DNA from: Prostheceraeus crozeri
Taxonomy: Eukaryota; Platyhelminthes; Polycladida; Euryleptidae
Assembly: GCA_907163375.1 (NCBI GenBank)
Contig: CAJQUW010001841.1
Location: 1 to 64,000, forward strand
DNA length: 64,000 bases
Direction of reading: 5' to 3'
The first letter of the stretch is position 1, and each line of letters opens with the position of its first letter. Positions 22,006 through 32,339 of the stretch are shown piece after piece. The notes beneath the pieces were generated by a model. It searched no databases and was not told where the DNA came from. It saw nothing but the letters and a program-made list of their open reading frames with translations. A program made the position numbers and the translations under genes.

Positions 22006-24129
22006 GTGAGCGAATTAGAGCTAAATTTAGATGAATTCTACAGAAGACTTCGTTTGCATGATTACTTTCATGATTCTGATGACAAGGATGGTTACAGTAT
22101 TTGCTACAATAAGTCTGACTTCCTACCCTCCAAGGGTCTCAACGTAGATTTGGATCATGTAATACAATTAATGGAAAATCAATCTAAATCCGTTATCAGT
22201 AACACTCAGGGTGGCAGGAAGTACAATATGACTAAAAGAGAGTCTGATGCCTTAATCGTATTGCGAAATATGACGCATCTTCATTTTACCACAGCAGACA
22301 AAGGCGGAGCGCTGGTAATTTTACAATATGACTTTTATAGTAATCGTATGAAGCAGGAACATTTGTCTGACACTAGTACTTACCAAAAGGTCACATTATA
22401 TAATTGTCAATCTACTTTAAATGAAATCTTCTCTTTTTGCAAGCAAAATAATACGTGCTTGACTTCTACTGAAATAAAATATCTAACTAAGTTTCATCCT
22501 AGATTACCGTATATGTACGGGTTACCGAAACTACATAAAGAGATGAATTATTTTTCTGATATGGTTCCTGATAAATATGGCTGTATTTCGAAATCAGCTC
22601 CTCTTGATCTCAAGTTCCGTCCTATCATTTCTAGCTGCTACTCTCCGACCAGTCATCTCAGCAATTTACTTAATGAAATTTTGAAACTACTTATACCCAA
22701 CATCAGCAGTCATTGCAGAGACACTTTCCAATTCTTAAACAGCTTACCAAAGACGATTGAAGATGACTTTTCGTTTATAACATTTGATGTGGTGTCTTTG
22801 TACACTAATATACCGCATGATCTCGGGTATGGAGCCATAGACTATTGGATTGAAAATTATAAAGACAGTATCCCTATCCGCTTTAATAAGAACATGATTT
22901 TAAATGGCCTGAAGCTTGTGCTCGAGCGGAACTATTTCTCATTTCAAGATGAAATATTTTTACAAGTGGCTGGTACTGCGATGGGCACGAAAGTCGCCCC
23001 AACGTATGCTTCGTTGGTTATGGGATTTTTGGAAATACAAATGTACATGAAGCTTCGGGAAATTTACCCTAATGCAGCTTATGAGATAGAACATTCTTGG
23101 CTGCGCTATTTAGATGATTGCTGGATCATCTGGAGAAGTGAATACGGGGACTGTGATAAATTTTATAACATTATACAAAACTTGCATCCATCGATCAAAT
23201 TCACGAAAAATATGGACCGCAAAAGTATGAATTTTCTGGATGTCAAAGTTATATATGATTGCGACTCAAAATCTATCCATACAGATATCTACCGTAAATT
23301 GACAGATACAATGAATTTCGTACCATTCAATTCGGCCCATCCCCGTCATGTTCTCCATAACATCCCGTATAATTTGGCTAATCGTATTAAGCGTATCGTC
23401 TCCGATAAACATGTACGAGACATAAGGTATCATGAACTGAAAATGAGATTATTGAATCTACGCTATCCTAACAATCTAATTGACGATGCTATTCATAAAG
23501 CCGAATCCCATGCAACCAAAGCAAAAGATCAATTGCACAAAACTGTTATTCCTTTTATAAGAACCTACAATAAGAACAATCCTGACATTTTCAAAGAAGT
23601 GATCAAACCGTTGTCCAGTACCTTACCTTTTCTAAGATCGTTCCAAAATTGTGAGCTTAGATCAACATTCCGCCAGCCCAGATCATTGATTTCCATCCTC
23701 TCCAACAAAAATAGAATGACTATTCTCGGGGTCCAGCGGTGTAATGAAAGTCGCTGTAAAACTTGCGACTCCATTATTACGGGTAGAAGTATTACATTCC
23801 AAACCCCATTTGGCACCAAACATTTCGAAATAAATCAGAACCTTACCTGTACGTCGTCCAATGTTATTTATAAATTGCAATGTCGGAAATGCCATGAATA
23901 TTATATTGGCCAAACTGGGGACAGTTTTAGAAAACGAATTACCGTCCACCGACAACAAATTTACAATGCTCAGTACTCGTTCCTCAAAGTGAGCAAACAT
24001 ATAGCTATGTGTGGTGAAGACTTCTATGCCACCCCTTTCTTTCAGCTATCTCCTAATGCTTCCAAGATAGAAAGGGAAAGAAAGGAGGCTATGTTCATAA
24101 AAAGATTTCTACCTACCTTGAATGCCTAG
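22006..24129 (+). CDS. Penelope-like reverse transcriptase with GIY-YIG endonuclease
   Basis: 707 codons without interruption. RT landmarks: YGLPKLHK (171-178), FRPIIS (204-209), motif A FDVVSLYTNIP with D261, motif B GTAMGTKVAPTYA (323-335), and the YLDD box (368-371). The linker has a zinc-like CNESRCKTC (579-587). The GIY-YIG nuclease has IYKLQC (621-626), YYIGQTG (632-638) and the downstream R and H of KRITVHRQQ. PLE enzymes use the nuclease to nick target DNA and the RT to copy element RNA. Domain order and length fit the canonical endonuclease-bearing PLEs. It is the best preserved PLE coding region here. Confidence 0.92.
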   Translation: MSELELNLDEFYRRLRLHDYFHDSDDKDGYSICYNKSDFLPSKGLNVDLDHVIQLMENQSKSVISNTQGGRKYNMTKRESDALIVLRNMTHLHFTTADKGGALVILQYDFYSNRMKQEHLSDTSTYQKVTLYNCQSTLNEIFSFCKQNNTCLTSTEIKYLTKFHPRLPYMYGLPKLHKEMNYFSDMVPDKYGCISKSAPLDLKFRPIISSCYSPTSHLSNLLNEILKLLIPNISSHCRDTFQFLNSLPKTIEDDFSFITFDVVSLYTNIPHDLGYGAIDYWIENYKDSIPIRFNKNMILNGLKLVLERNYFSFQDEIFLQVAGTAMGTKVAPTYASLVMGFLEIQMYMKLREIYPNAAYEIEHSWLRYLDDCWIIWRSEYGDCDKFYNIIQNLHPSIKFTKNMDRKSMNFLDVKVIYDCDSKSIHTDIYRKLTDTMNFVPFNSAHPRHVLHNIPYNLANRIKRIVSDKHVRDIRYHELKMRLLNLRYPNNLIDDAIHKAESHATKAKDQLHKTVIPFIRTYNKNNPDIFKEVIKPLSSTLPFLRSFQNCELRSTFRQPRSLISILSNKNRMTILGVQRCNESRCKTCDSIITGRSITFQTPFGTKHFEINQNLTCTSSNVIYKLQCRKCHEYYIGQTGDSFRKRITVHRQQIYNAQYSFLKVSKHIAMCGEDFYATPFFQLSPNASKIERERKEAMFIKRFLPTLNA

Positions 24130-24252
24130 AGTATTTTATAGATATGCATGTATCCTCTTTTCACTTTTTTGTTAGATGCCTTGACAATCAGTGAAACTGA
24201 GAAATCGATTGGCATAAATCATTATTTGAGAATCTGGCTGATTTTTATTTCA

Positions 24253-24257
<5 letters not shown>

Positions 24258-24287
<30 letters not shown>
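24258..24287. repeat. (TA)n microsatellite
   Basis: About 30 bp of TA between two PLE insertions. Confidence 0.95.
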
Positions 24288-24290
<3 letters not shown>

Positions 24291-24776
24291 AATAATACTA
24301 CAAAAGAAAAAACAACTTTTATCAGCTGCCGATCGATTTCAGCCGTTTCTGGTTTGTCAAGGCAATTAACTGATTTTTTCAACGAAATTGTACAGAAATT
24401 TCAGATATTATATCTAAATCAAAGAAATCAAACAGCGTTGGGACAAGGATGAAATAAATTAATGAACATAGCTTCCTTGGACTCACGGTCCAAGCGATTA
24501 GCGTCCGGAGACAATAGGGAATAGCACTAAAATGACCGCCACCACAGCTCGCTATGTGTTAACTGACACTCAGCACACAGTATCTACTGTCTTTGATTTG
24601 CTGGCGATGTACCGTCAGCCGATGTCGAAATACATCCCCCGTTTGGCCGATGTAGAATTTTTTACATCCTCCACAAATCATTTTAAAAATTACGCTTGTT
24701 GATTTACAATTCATGTTTTTTCGAATGTTAAATGTCTTTATGCTAGATGGGGTTTCGAAATCAACTTTGTTGCCTT

Positions 24777-24777
<1 letters not shown>
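24288..24777 (-). mobile_element. PLE fragment, minus strand
   Basis: Minus-strand tail of another PLE lineage. A partial GIY-YIG domain runs from about 24778 to 24590 with FKMICGGCKKFYIGQTGDVFRHRLTVHRQQ, then 3' UTR, then a hammerhead-like terminus at 24328-24363. It is bounded by (TA)n on both sides and 5'-truncated at the right-hand tract. Confidence 0.82.
24328..24363 (-). ncRNA. Hammerhead-like motif, variant core
   Basis: Minus strand: stem I GCC/GGC, core UUGACAA, a weak stem II (ACC/GGC), then GAAA, UCGA and UC before stem I. U4, G5, A6, A9 and GAAA are kept. Positions 3 and 8 are U and A instead of C and G. Confidence 0.4.

Positions 24778-24806
<29 letters not shown>
24778..24806. 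repeat. (TA)n microsatellite
   Basis: About 29 bp of TA. It is the left border of the BEL/Pao element and probably part of its target site. Confidence 0.95.
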
Positions 24807-24810
<4 letters not shown>

Positions 24811-24811
24811 C

Positions 24812-25263
24812 TGAGTGATAGAGGCAGCTTTCACCTGGTTGAATTTACACTTTTGATAAAATTGAAAAGAAAAAGTTTGATTTTTAGCAGTCACTTTGTT
24901 TCATAAAAGAGACCATAAAGTTTGTACAATAAAATGGTATGAAATTGGCTCCGAAATAAGTAACCTCGACGAAAGTGGTTGGTTTATTAACCTTGGAGGA
25001 CCAGTTAGGTGACAGGTTTCTTATATTTTCTTGACCAATTTACAGTCTGTTGCTTGTACACGTAGTTGTTAACGATAACCTCATTTGAATTTTTGTAATT
25101 AGTAGCTCACAGAATGTCTACTTAACTTGCTAACAATTTTTCATAGAAATTTGCGTTAAACTTATCAATCATAGAAAAAGATTAGTGAATAGAAATTATG
25201 GGAACATAGAAATATTCGGCACAGATGCGCAAATTGAGGCTATGTGCTATGTACTTCGATACA
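24812..25263 (-). repeat. Young BEL/Pao 3' LTR (left)
   Basis: 452 bp from tgagtgatag to cgataca. A G-rich stretch on the minus strand (AAGGCGGGCAG) directly inside it fits a polypurine tract. Confidence 0.9.
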
Positions 25264-25300
25264 CTGCCCGCCTTGGGCCGATTCAGAATCGCCCAAATTG

Positions 25301-26197
25301 TCAATTTTTTTCGCTTGTGGCCTTTTCCAACAAGTGAAGTTTTTGTACCGCTCTGGTAATTACACCTTTTTGTGTTCGTAGACGGTAAGTTCTTACCAGA
25401 CCATCTCTACCTTTAATGGCTTCAATTATACGTCCAAGGGGCCAATTCGGTCTGGTCGAGTTTGATTCTGATATCAAACAGATGTCACCAACCTTAGGTA
25501 CTGGTTCTTCAGTTTTCCACTTTTTTCTTTCAGACAGGGTAGGTAAGTACTCGGACGACCATCTTCTCCAAAAATGCGAGAGAACCATTTGCAAATGTTT
25601 ATAACGCCGTCCAATACTTAACTGCTCTTTTTTGTTTTCTTTGATCATAGGGAATGATCGTAGAGGTCGACCAAAAGCTAAATGAGCCGGGGTTATCGGG
25701 TTCAGATTCATTGGATCACTTCCAATGTATGTCAAAGGACGTTGATTAAGCGAAGATTCTATATCCGTCAGCAAAGTATACATTTCAGTGTAATTCAAAC
25801 AAGCATTTCCCAAAATCTTGCGAAGAGGCTCCTTCAATGAGCGATTCATGCGCTCGTAGAATGCTCCTCGGTGGGGACATCGCTCAACAATGAACTTCCA
25901 ATGTATTCCGTTATCCACAAGAAACTTGTTGACACTTTCGTCGTTCATATATCCATCCATCGTCTTCATCACAGAATATCGGATAATTTTGTTCGCCTTT
26001 TTGAAAGTTGTTTGGTTGTCACTGAAAATTGTTTGAGACCATCCACGGCGATTGATCATACGACGTAAAGCAGCTAAGAATTCTTCGGTTGTTAGATCAT
26101 TTGTCAATTCAAAATGAACCATCCTGCTGTGAGTGCAGGTAAAAATACAGATATATGCTTTTCTTGTGGTACGCTTATTGTAGGATTTCAGATGCAC
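25301..26197 (-). pseudogene. BEL/Pao integrase region (young element)
   Basis: Open stretch with the integrase core (FTCTHSRMVHFEL, TIFSDNQTTFKKA, CPHRGAFYERMNRSLK) and the C-terminal domain (RPNWPLGRIIEAIKGRDG). The catalytic D, D and E positions of a retroviral-type core can be followed. It lies just upstream of the 3' LTR on the minus strand, as in the family. Confidence 0.88.
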
Positions 26198-26224
26198 AAC
26201 TCCAGTGAAGTCTAACCCTATCTC

Positions 26225-27214
26225 CTAGAAGGCAGGCGATATGTTAACTCTTTCTTCAGGAAGGATTCCCATCTTCTGTCCACATGGCTTAGTGCTCGAA
26301 TGTCTGCAAATCAAACATTTTCTGAGTGCCCGTCGCACCTCTTCTCTGAAATGTACGATGTGATATTTTTGCCTCAGAATGGTCAAAGTTGTATCTTGAG
26401 AGCAGTGTGAATTAGTCGTATGCACATGAAGAATAAGTTTCTGTACGAATTGATCTTTGTGAGGGAGGATTATTGGCGATTTTGTTTCATTTGGAATTGA
26501 CGAGAGGACTAATCGATCCCCACCAATTATGAGCTGTCGTTGCTTGTCCCATCTTGGATCATGACTTGTTATTGAAGAATCTTTCGACACCGGAATTCCA
26601 TTTCTTAAATTAAAGTAATCCTTTTGGAAACGAATTTGTTGTACTCGACGAATAAGACAGTTTTCTGCATCATATAATTCTTCAACACTTAGGAACTCAT
26701 TCTCGACTTGTTGCTTTTCCAATGCATTCTTCTTCCATCGTAGGATTCTGGCAGTTACTCGTAGAATTTTGTTATAATTGCTAATTTTTGCAATGGCGTC
26801 AGGGTAACCTTCCGCTTTGTCGGTTGTGACAATTATTGTCTTCCGCGGATACGATTCTTTTTCGATTTGAAGTACATCATCTTCTGAAAGGCTTTGTTTT
26901 TGAGACTTTGTAGGCCACCTGGATTTATCGAGTATCAACCAAGGTGGTCCTTTCCAATATAAATCACTGGTCTTCAAATCTTCAAGTTTCATACCACGAC
27001 TGTGAAGATCCGCAGGATTATTCTTTCCAGGACAATGTCTCCAGTCTGATATTGATGTGTGATCATGTATTTCTTGCACACGGTTGCGAACAAAGCTTTT
27101 CCACTGAGTACTAGGCTTTGCAATCCAAGCTAATGAAATTTCAGAGTCCAGCCAATAATAAATTTCATCGATCGATATCTGTTTTCCCACGGAATTCATA
27201 ATAAAATGCTTCAA
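26225..27214 (-). pseudogene. BEL/Pao RNase H and zinc-binding connector (young element)
   Basis: Holds DEIYYWLDSEISLAWI (RNase H end), HCPGKNNPADLHSRGM (BEL/Pao connector signature) and an HHCC-like zinc part (HVHTTNSHC to CLICRHSS) that opens the integrase. Confidence 0.85.
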
Positions 27215-27262
27215 CTTTGCAAGACTGTGCGCAGCGAGAAGTTCCAGTCGAGCTATTGGGGG

Positions 27263-28789
27263 TTACTTCAGTGAAGCAACCCGCGTTTTTGCCATTAGAT
27301 AAGTGACCTCTACCTTGCCATCAAATCTTTCTACTCGGAGGTAGAAGACTGCACCATACGCAGTCAGCGATGCATCAGCGAATCCGTGTAGCTGTATAGA
27401 CTTAGTCTGATCCTTTCGTATATTTTCGAAAGGAGTGCGAGGAATTTCAATTGACTGAAGTAGTTTAATTTCCCCTATCCATTGTCGGTACTTGCTTTCG
27501 ATATTTCCAGTTATGCTTTCATTCCAACCAACCTTAGCCTTCCATAACTCTTGGATCAATATCTTAGCTCTGATGATAAAGGCTTCGAAGAAACCAAATA
27601 CATCGTAGATTGAGCTCAGTTTGCTCAGAATGGATTGCTTCGTAACAATGTCGTCTTGTTTCAAGATTTTCTCTTTCACGTTGCAAAATAAGGTATCACG
27701 GACGGTATGCCACTTGAGACCTAAAGATGCAGCAAGCCCATAATCATTTTCATCAAATTCAACAATGAGGTTTGGCAGTCTTTTTTCAATAGGGATTTGA
27801 CTCATTACATATGCAGAATTCGATGCAAATTTGGTTAAATTCCAACCGCCGCTGGAAAAGAAGTCAATCAATTCACTAAACTTTTCGACAACCTCTGCCT
27901 CGGATTCCCCACCTTCGTGTACATCGTCCATGTAAACGTTTTCTCTGATTGATGTGTAAAAGGCTTCTCCAAATCTCTCAACATTATCTTTAGCATGCTT
28001 GTGCATTGTAGAAATACACAAGAACGGACTGGAAGATATTCCGAACAAAACTCTCTCCATTGCAAATATTTTTGGGGGAATTCGTGGATTGCAATGTCTC
28101 CAAAGGTATAATTGGAATCGATGATGGTCTGAGTTGACTTTCGTTTGTGAGAACATCTTTTGCACATCAGCAGTTATTGCAAATCGGTGCATTCTAAATC
28201 GTAGTAGCGCTGATGTGATATCCGGAAGCAAATTTGGGCCGGTAAGTAACGCATCATTCAGTGAGACGTTGTTTACAGCTTTCGCGCTTGCATCAAAGAC
28301 GATTCTCACTTTGGTTGAAACACTCGACTCTTTGAAGACAGCATGATGAGGAATGAAGAAATGTTCGCATTGCATCATCTGGTTAGCTTCTCTTTCATTT
28401 AGCTCTCTGGCAAATCCGAGATTAGAATACTCCATTATTGCTTTTTCGTAGGTCTCCATTCTTCCAGGATTTTTCTGCAATTGCCTCTCTGTACATTGCA
28501 ATCTTTTCAAAGCCTCGTGATAATTGCTTTCGAACTTAAGTTTATCAGGATGGAACGGTAGATCAATTTCGTATCTTTCCCCATCGAATGTTGTTGTTGC
28601 GTTGAATAGCTGCATTGCTTCTTTCTCATCAGATGTATATACCGTGCTTTTGTCAATTAATCCTATAGCATCTTGGTCCCAGAATCGCTCCAACTTTTGA
28701 TCCAATTTCTCCAAACTGCACGAAGTATTCGCAGATTTTTGCAATAGAAAGCTTAAGAAATTTTCTTGAATGACTCGTTTATCTGACAT
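27263..28789 (-). pseudogene. BEL/Pao reverse transcriptase region (young element)
   Basis: Open over 508 codons. RT landmarks are KVRIVFDASA, TADVQKMFSQ, FGISSSPFL and the catalytic NVYMDDV box. It continues with KLSSIYDVFGF and HGFADASLTAYGAV, the start of RNase H. All are hallmarks of Pao-clade polymerases. Confidence 0.9.
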
Positions 28790-29511
28790 CGGAATCGGTC
28801 ATCTTGAAAGTGGAGTATATTTTCATCAACCAATTTTCGAAGTGAATTTAGTGAAAGATCACATCTTGCAAGTAGAGATTCAACTTCATGATATGAATGA
28901 CTACTAGAAATGAATGAGTCAAGGGTATGGAGCAATTCTTCTAACTCACAAATCAAAGTATCAAACCTGGATAGAAAGTTCTCGGGATTTACATCACTTT
29001 CTCGAGTTTGATGCACTTGAGAGGCAGAAACATTACTATTTTGAGATTGCTTCTCTAATGTCTGTAGCAACTTTGCTTGCGTTTCCTCTGACGACTTTTT
29101 GAATTCCAATAGAAGTTGACCGAATATAAGTTGATCACCTCTGCGCTCTTCATCCAATCTCTCTTGCCTTCTTCTCTCTTCTCGGCGCTCTTCTTCTAGT
29201 TTCTCTTGCTGTCGTACAAACATCAACATCAACTGAGATGTATCAAGATCCTTTGATTGTGAAGTTATTTCAGCGCATTCATTTGATGCACGACGTGAGT
29301 CTAAATAATCTCTGCGACGAATTTCTATTATTCTTTCAATAAGAGTTGCTTTGTCTCCATTAGTTTTCACTCCCTTTTTTCGCAATTCTGCTTGTAAGTC
29401 TGCTTTTGTCTTAGTGACAAGTTTGCTTCTTATCTTTGAGATGTACTCTTCCACGACGACATTCTCGCTTGCAGAAGGTTCGTTACCGGCAGATGCTCTT
29501 GAACAAGACAT
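28753..29511 (-). pseudogene. BEL/Pao Gag-like protein with SAP domain
   Basis: 252 residues. An N-terminal SAP-type DNA-binding motif (LQAELRKKGVKTNGDKATLI, about 39-58) is followed by a strongly charged coiled coil (EERREERRRQERLDEERR, about 108-125) and a helical C-terminal part. SAP domains occur in Gag of some BEL/Pao elements, presumably tying particles or cDNA to chromatin. It overlaps the RT frame by about 37 bp. Confidence 0.75.
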
Positions 29512-29605
29512 GATTTATCGCAGATTATGGGATAAGTGCACTTTTTCGGTTGATTGACAAAAGGGTAGTCACTGTAAGTCGAGGAAAATATAAGAAAGAT
29601 AAAGC

Positions 29606-30057
29606 TGAGTGATAGAGGCAGCTTTCACCTGGTTGAATTTACCCTTTTGATAAAATTGAAAAGAAAAAGTTTGATTTTTAGCAGTCACTTTGTTTCATAA
29701 AAGAGACCATAAAGTTTGTACAATAAAATGGTATGAAATTGGCTCCGAAATAAGTAACCTCGACGAAAGTGGTTGGTTTATTAACCTTGGAGGACCAGTT
29801 AGGTGACAGGTTTCTTATATTTTCTTGACCAATTTACAGTCTGTTGCTTGTACACGTAGTTGTTAACGATAACCTCATTTGAATTTTTGTAATTAGTAGC
29901 TCACAGAATGTCTACTTAACTTGCTAACAATTTTTCATAGAAATTTGCGTTAAACTTATCAATCATAGAAAAAGATTAGTGAATAGAAATTATGGGAACA
30001 TAGAAATATTCGGCACAGATGCGCAAATTGAGGCTATGTGCTATGTACTTCGATACA
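29606..30057 (-). repeat. Young BEL/Pao 5' LTR (right)
   Basis: 452 bp, one difference from the left LTR by eye (ttaccc against ttacac near the start). Confidence 0.9.
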
Positions 30058-30406
30058 ATATATATATACAAGGTGTTTCAAAAGTAGGCTAACAGTTGAT
30101 TTTGCCCTAGGAAATCTATGTTGACCGTTCTATTGGCGATTTACACCTGAATCAGTCGATGGATATCCATGATCAGTCCAACATGAGCCATAGACTTCGA
30201 AGTAATTGCTACTATCATTTAGAAATCTATGCAGTAGCATTCCATTGGCAAAGGAATTTTGAAATCTATCATGGACAAGATATAGCACCAATCTGACATT
30301 ACGTACATGGATATGTTCAATTAATTTGATTTGAATCAAACACTGTTAGTTTGACTTGAAGTGAATTAAACAAGCTTGAAGCTTTTTTGAATTTGCTGCT
30401 TCTGTC

Positions 30407-31471
30407 ATGTCAGGTCATCTAAAAGATGATCAGAGAAAATGGATTTTGAAATCCTTTTGGAAAAACAAGAATGCTGAAAAGGTGCGAATGGAATGGAGAG
30501 ATGCCTTTCACAGCAATCCTCCATCAAGATTTGCTATTTATCGCATTCGAGATAAATTTGAAAAGACCGGTTCGGTAGAGAATGCACCGAAGTCAGGACG
30601 CCCTCGATCAGTTTCAATAACATCAAACGAGGAGCTAGTGGCCCAAACATTTTTTCAAAGTCCGAAGAAGTCAACAAGAAGAGCCTCATTGGAGTTGGAC
30701 ATTTCTCTAAGCTCTACTTGGAGACTGATGAGGAAAGTTGAGTTGAAACCATACCGACCCAGACTGTTGCAGCACCTTCTACCGGATGATGCTGAACGAC
30801 GCTTGCAGTTTGCTGTGCTCATGTTGTCGGAAATTCGGGAGAACCCAGATTTGCTTGACAAGATAGTTTGGTCTGACGAAGCCAGTTTCAAACTATCAGG
30901 TCACGTAAATAGACATAACTGTGTCTACTGGTTCCCTGAAAATCCGCACATGGTATCAACAAATGAGCTGAACCAGCCTGGCTTAACCGTCTGGGCCGGT
31001 ATGTCAAGCAACGGTGTGATTGGGCCAGTATTTTTTGAAAGAACTGTGACGGCTGAGGTGTACCTTCAAATGCTCCAATCCTTTGCGATTCCTGAGATGC
31101 AGTCATTGAACAACTTCAATGAGCTGTACTTTCAGCAGGATGGTGCACCAGCGCATTTTGCAGTGAGTGTCAGAAGCTATCTGAATGACACTTTTCCAGG
31201 AAAGTGGATCGGGAGATGTGGTAGCATCCTTTGGCCTCCTCGCTCTCCCGATCTAACTCAGATGGACTTTTTCTTTTGGGGCGTTGTAAAGGAGAAAGTG
31301 TACGGACGAAAACCTCACACACTTTCTCAACTCCGCTCCTACATCACAGATGCCTGTCAAGAGATCAGTGATGACAGGAACTTATGCAGAACTGTGTGCC
31401 ACAGTGTGGCCGAAAGACTACAAGAATGTGCCGATGTCCATGGTGGACATTTTGAGCATTTGCGTTCGTGA
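30407..31471 (+). CDS. Mariner-type transposase, DD41D
   Basis: 354 codons, no interruption. The N-terminal 120 residues form the helix-turn-helix DNA-binding part (RFAIYRIRDKFEKTGSVENA, then SGRPRS, the GRPR-like linker). Catalytic acids: D157 in IVWSDEASF, D245 in FQQDGAPAH, D287 in SPDLTQMDFFFWG. The last two have 41 residues between them, so the signature is DD41D, as in the rosa/VS-like lineages rather than classical DD34D mariner. It cuts at the inverted ends and inserts at TA. The start ATG is the first in frame, at the expected length for the group. Confidence 0.92.
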   Translation: MSGHLKDDQRKWILKSFWKNKNAEKVRMEWRDAFHSNPPSRFAIYRIRDKFEKTGSVENAPKSGRPRSVSITSNEELVAQTFFQSPKKSTRRASLELDISLSSTWRLMRKVELKPYRPRLLQHLLPDDAERRLQFAVLMLSEIRENPDLLDKIVWSDEASFKLSGHVNRHNCVYWFPENPHMVSTNELNQPGLTVWAGMSSNGVIGPVFFERTVTAEVYLQMLQSFAIPEMQSLNNFNELYFQQDGAPAHFAVSVRSYLNDTFPGKWIGRCGSILWPPRSPDLTQMDFFFWGVVKEKVYGRKPHTLSQLRSYITDACQEISDDRNLCRTVCHSVAERLQECADVHGGHFEHLRS

Positions 31472-31506
31472 ATTTTTGCAACTTTAAGTTGATTAATTTT
31501 TTGATA

Positions 31507-31845
31507 TGTTGAATAGGCCTTGGTTATTCATTTGTTCATTTTTTTGTTAGGAAACCAAGCAAACAAAATGGTAGTTGTTTTAATGTTAATACCTTTATTA
31601 ATTTCAGCCTCCTCTAGGCCATCGTCAGAAGCTTCTGACGATGGTCTAAGAGGAGGCTGGAATTAACAAAGGTGAAGGACATTTGGATGTCAGCTGTTCT
31701 TCCTTCTTCGCCTCCCTGTCTTGTGTTGACGACAGCGTCTTCGTGCACCAGGCTGAGGGGCGCGGAGGACATTCGAATGTCAGCTGTTCTTCCTTCTCCG
31801 CAGTAACACTGAAACAACTACTATCTTGTTTACATGGTTTCCTAA
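31507..31845. mobile_element. Miniature foldback retroelement with facing hammerheads, copy 1
   Basis: 339-bp insert in the mariner 3' region. Direct flanks taattttttgata (31494-31506) and taatttttttttgata (31846-31861) are a target duplication differing only in T-run length. Left and right parts are inverted copies (taggaaaccaag to catggtttccta). The centre has hammerhead cores on both strands. The right arm has an extra segment with a 37-bp direct duplication (gtcagctgttcttccttc twice). It shares its start (tgttgaa), arms and centre with the element at 55010-55242. Probably mobilised by a PLE. Confidence 0.75.
31591..31631 (-). ncRNA. Hammerhead-type ribozyme motif in foldback copy 1
   Basis: Minus strand CTGACGA, stem II GCCT...AGGC, GAAA, then palindromic short stem III TTAA and UA. 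The core matches CUGANGA/GAAA. A partner on the plus strand at about 31632-31668 has the same CTGACGA but GAAT instead of GAAA. Confidence 0.6.
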
Positions 31846-32138
31846 TAATTTTTTTTTGATAGATGTTGGATAGTTATTCGACTTCTCATGATCGGTATAG
31901 ATTCAAATTGGGTTGTAGTGAAATATGTAGGCATGAAAACACTGGAGATCATGAGATATTTTAATATGATTTACGCGATGTCAAAGAGTATTGAATTTTT
32001 GCCCCTTACGAATACAAGGCATATTAGCTATCTGTGTCATCGTGAAAAAGATTATTATGACATAGCTTATTAATCTATAGCATTAAAACATAGCTTTTCA
32101 AGGCCAATTTCTACTGTTAGCCTACTTTTGAAACACCT

Positions 32139-32140
<2 letters not shown>

Positions 32141-32213
<73 letters not shown>
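32141..32213. repeat. (TA)n microsatellite
   Basis: About 73 bp of TA directly after the mariner. It separates the mariner from the next PLE. Confidence 0.97.
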
Positions 32214-32216
<3 letters not shown>

Positions 32217-32300
32217 TAATAGAAAATCGAAAATGGAAATTAATACCAGTATGTAATCACACCGATGTTATAAAGAAAAACTAAGCAAATAAATAAGACA

Positions 32301-32339
32301 GCCCGACCGGTTTCTGCCTGTTGCAGGCTTCTCAAGGGC
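32301..32339 (-). ncRNA. Hammerhead-like motif, variant core (left arm)
   Basis: Minus strand: stem I GCCC/GGGC, core UUGAGAA, stem II GCCTG-CAA-CAGGC, GAAA, palindromic CCGG, then UC. Positions 3 and 8 are U and A, a possible pair in place of C-G. Confidence 0.5.

Larger units (their letters stand above)
21254..24257 (+). mobile_element. Penelope-like element, nearly complete
   Basis: Plus-strand PLE with a 5' partial GIY-YIG piece (21136-21399), an upstream open frame (21408-21980), and a long uninterrupted RT-GIY-YIG frame (22006-24129), followed by about 130 bp of 3' UTR ending at a (TA)n tract. A partial copy upstream of the main one is a common PLE arrangement. The upstream frame is separated from the RT frame by small shifts, so full-length translation of this copy is doubtful. 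Confidence 0.88.
24812..30057 (-). mobile_element. BEL/Pao LTR retrotransposon, young
   Basis: 5.2-kb element on the minus strand with 452-bp LTRs (24812-25263 and 29606-30057) that differ at one position by eye, so insertion was recent. It sits in (TA)n sequence, which hides the target duplication. Parts from right to left: a Gag-like protein with SAP domain and coiled coil, RT, RNase H, integrase with C-terminal domain. It is unrelated in sequence to the older BEL/Pao element at 5098-14711. Not every part of a full family member is recognisable, and two or three breaks are visible. Confidence 0.92.
30069..32140 (+). mobile_element. Mariner-type DNA transposon (DD41D), apparently whole
   Basis: 2,072 bp with perfect 28-bp inverted ends (caaggtgtttcaaaagtagg onward) and TA on both sides, the target of the Tc1/mariner superfamily. 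One uninterrupted transposase frame (30407-31471) fills the left half. The right half, beyond the stop codon, contains a 339-bp hammerhead-bearing foldback insert at 31507-31845. Everything needed for mobility seems present. Confidence 0.92.
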
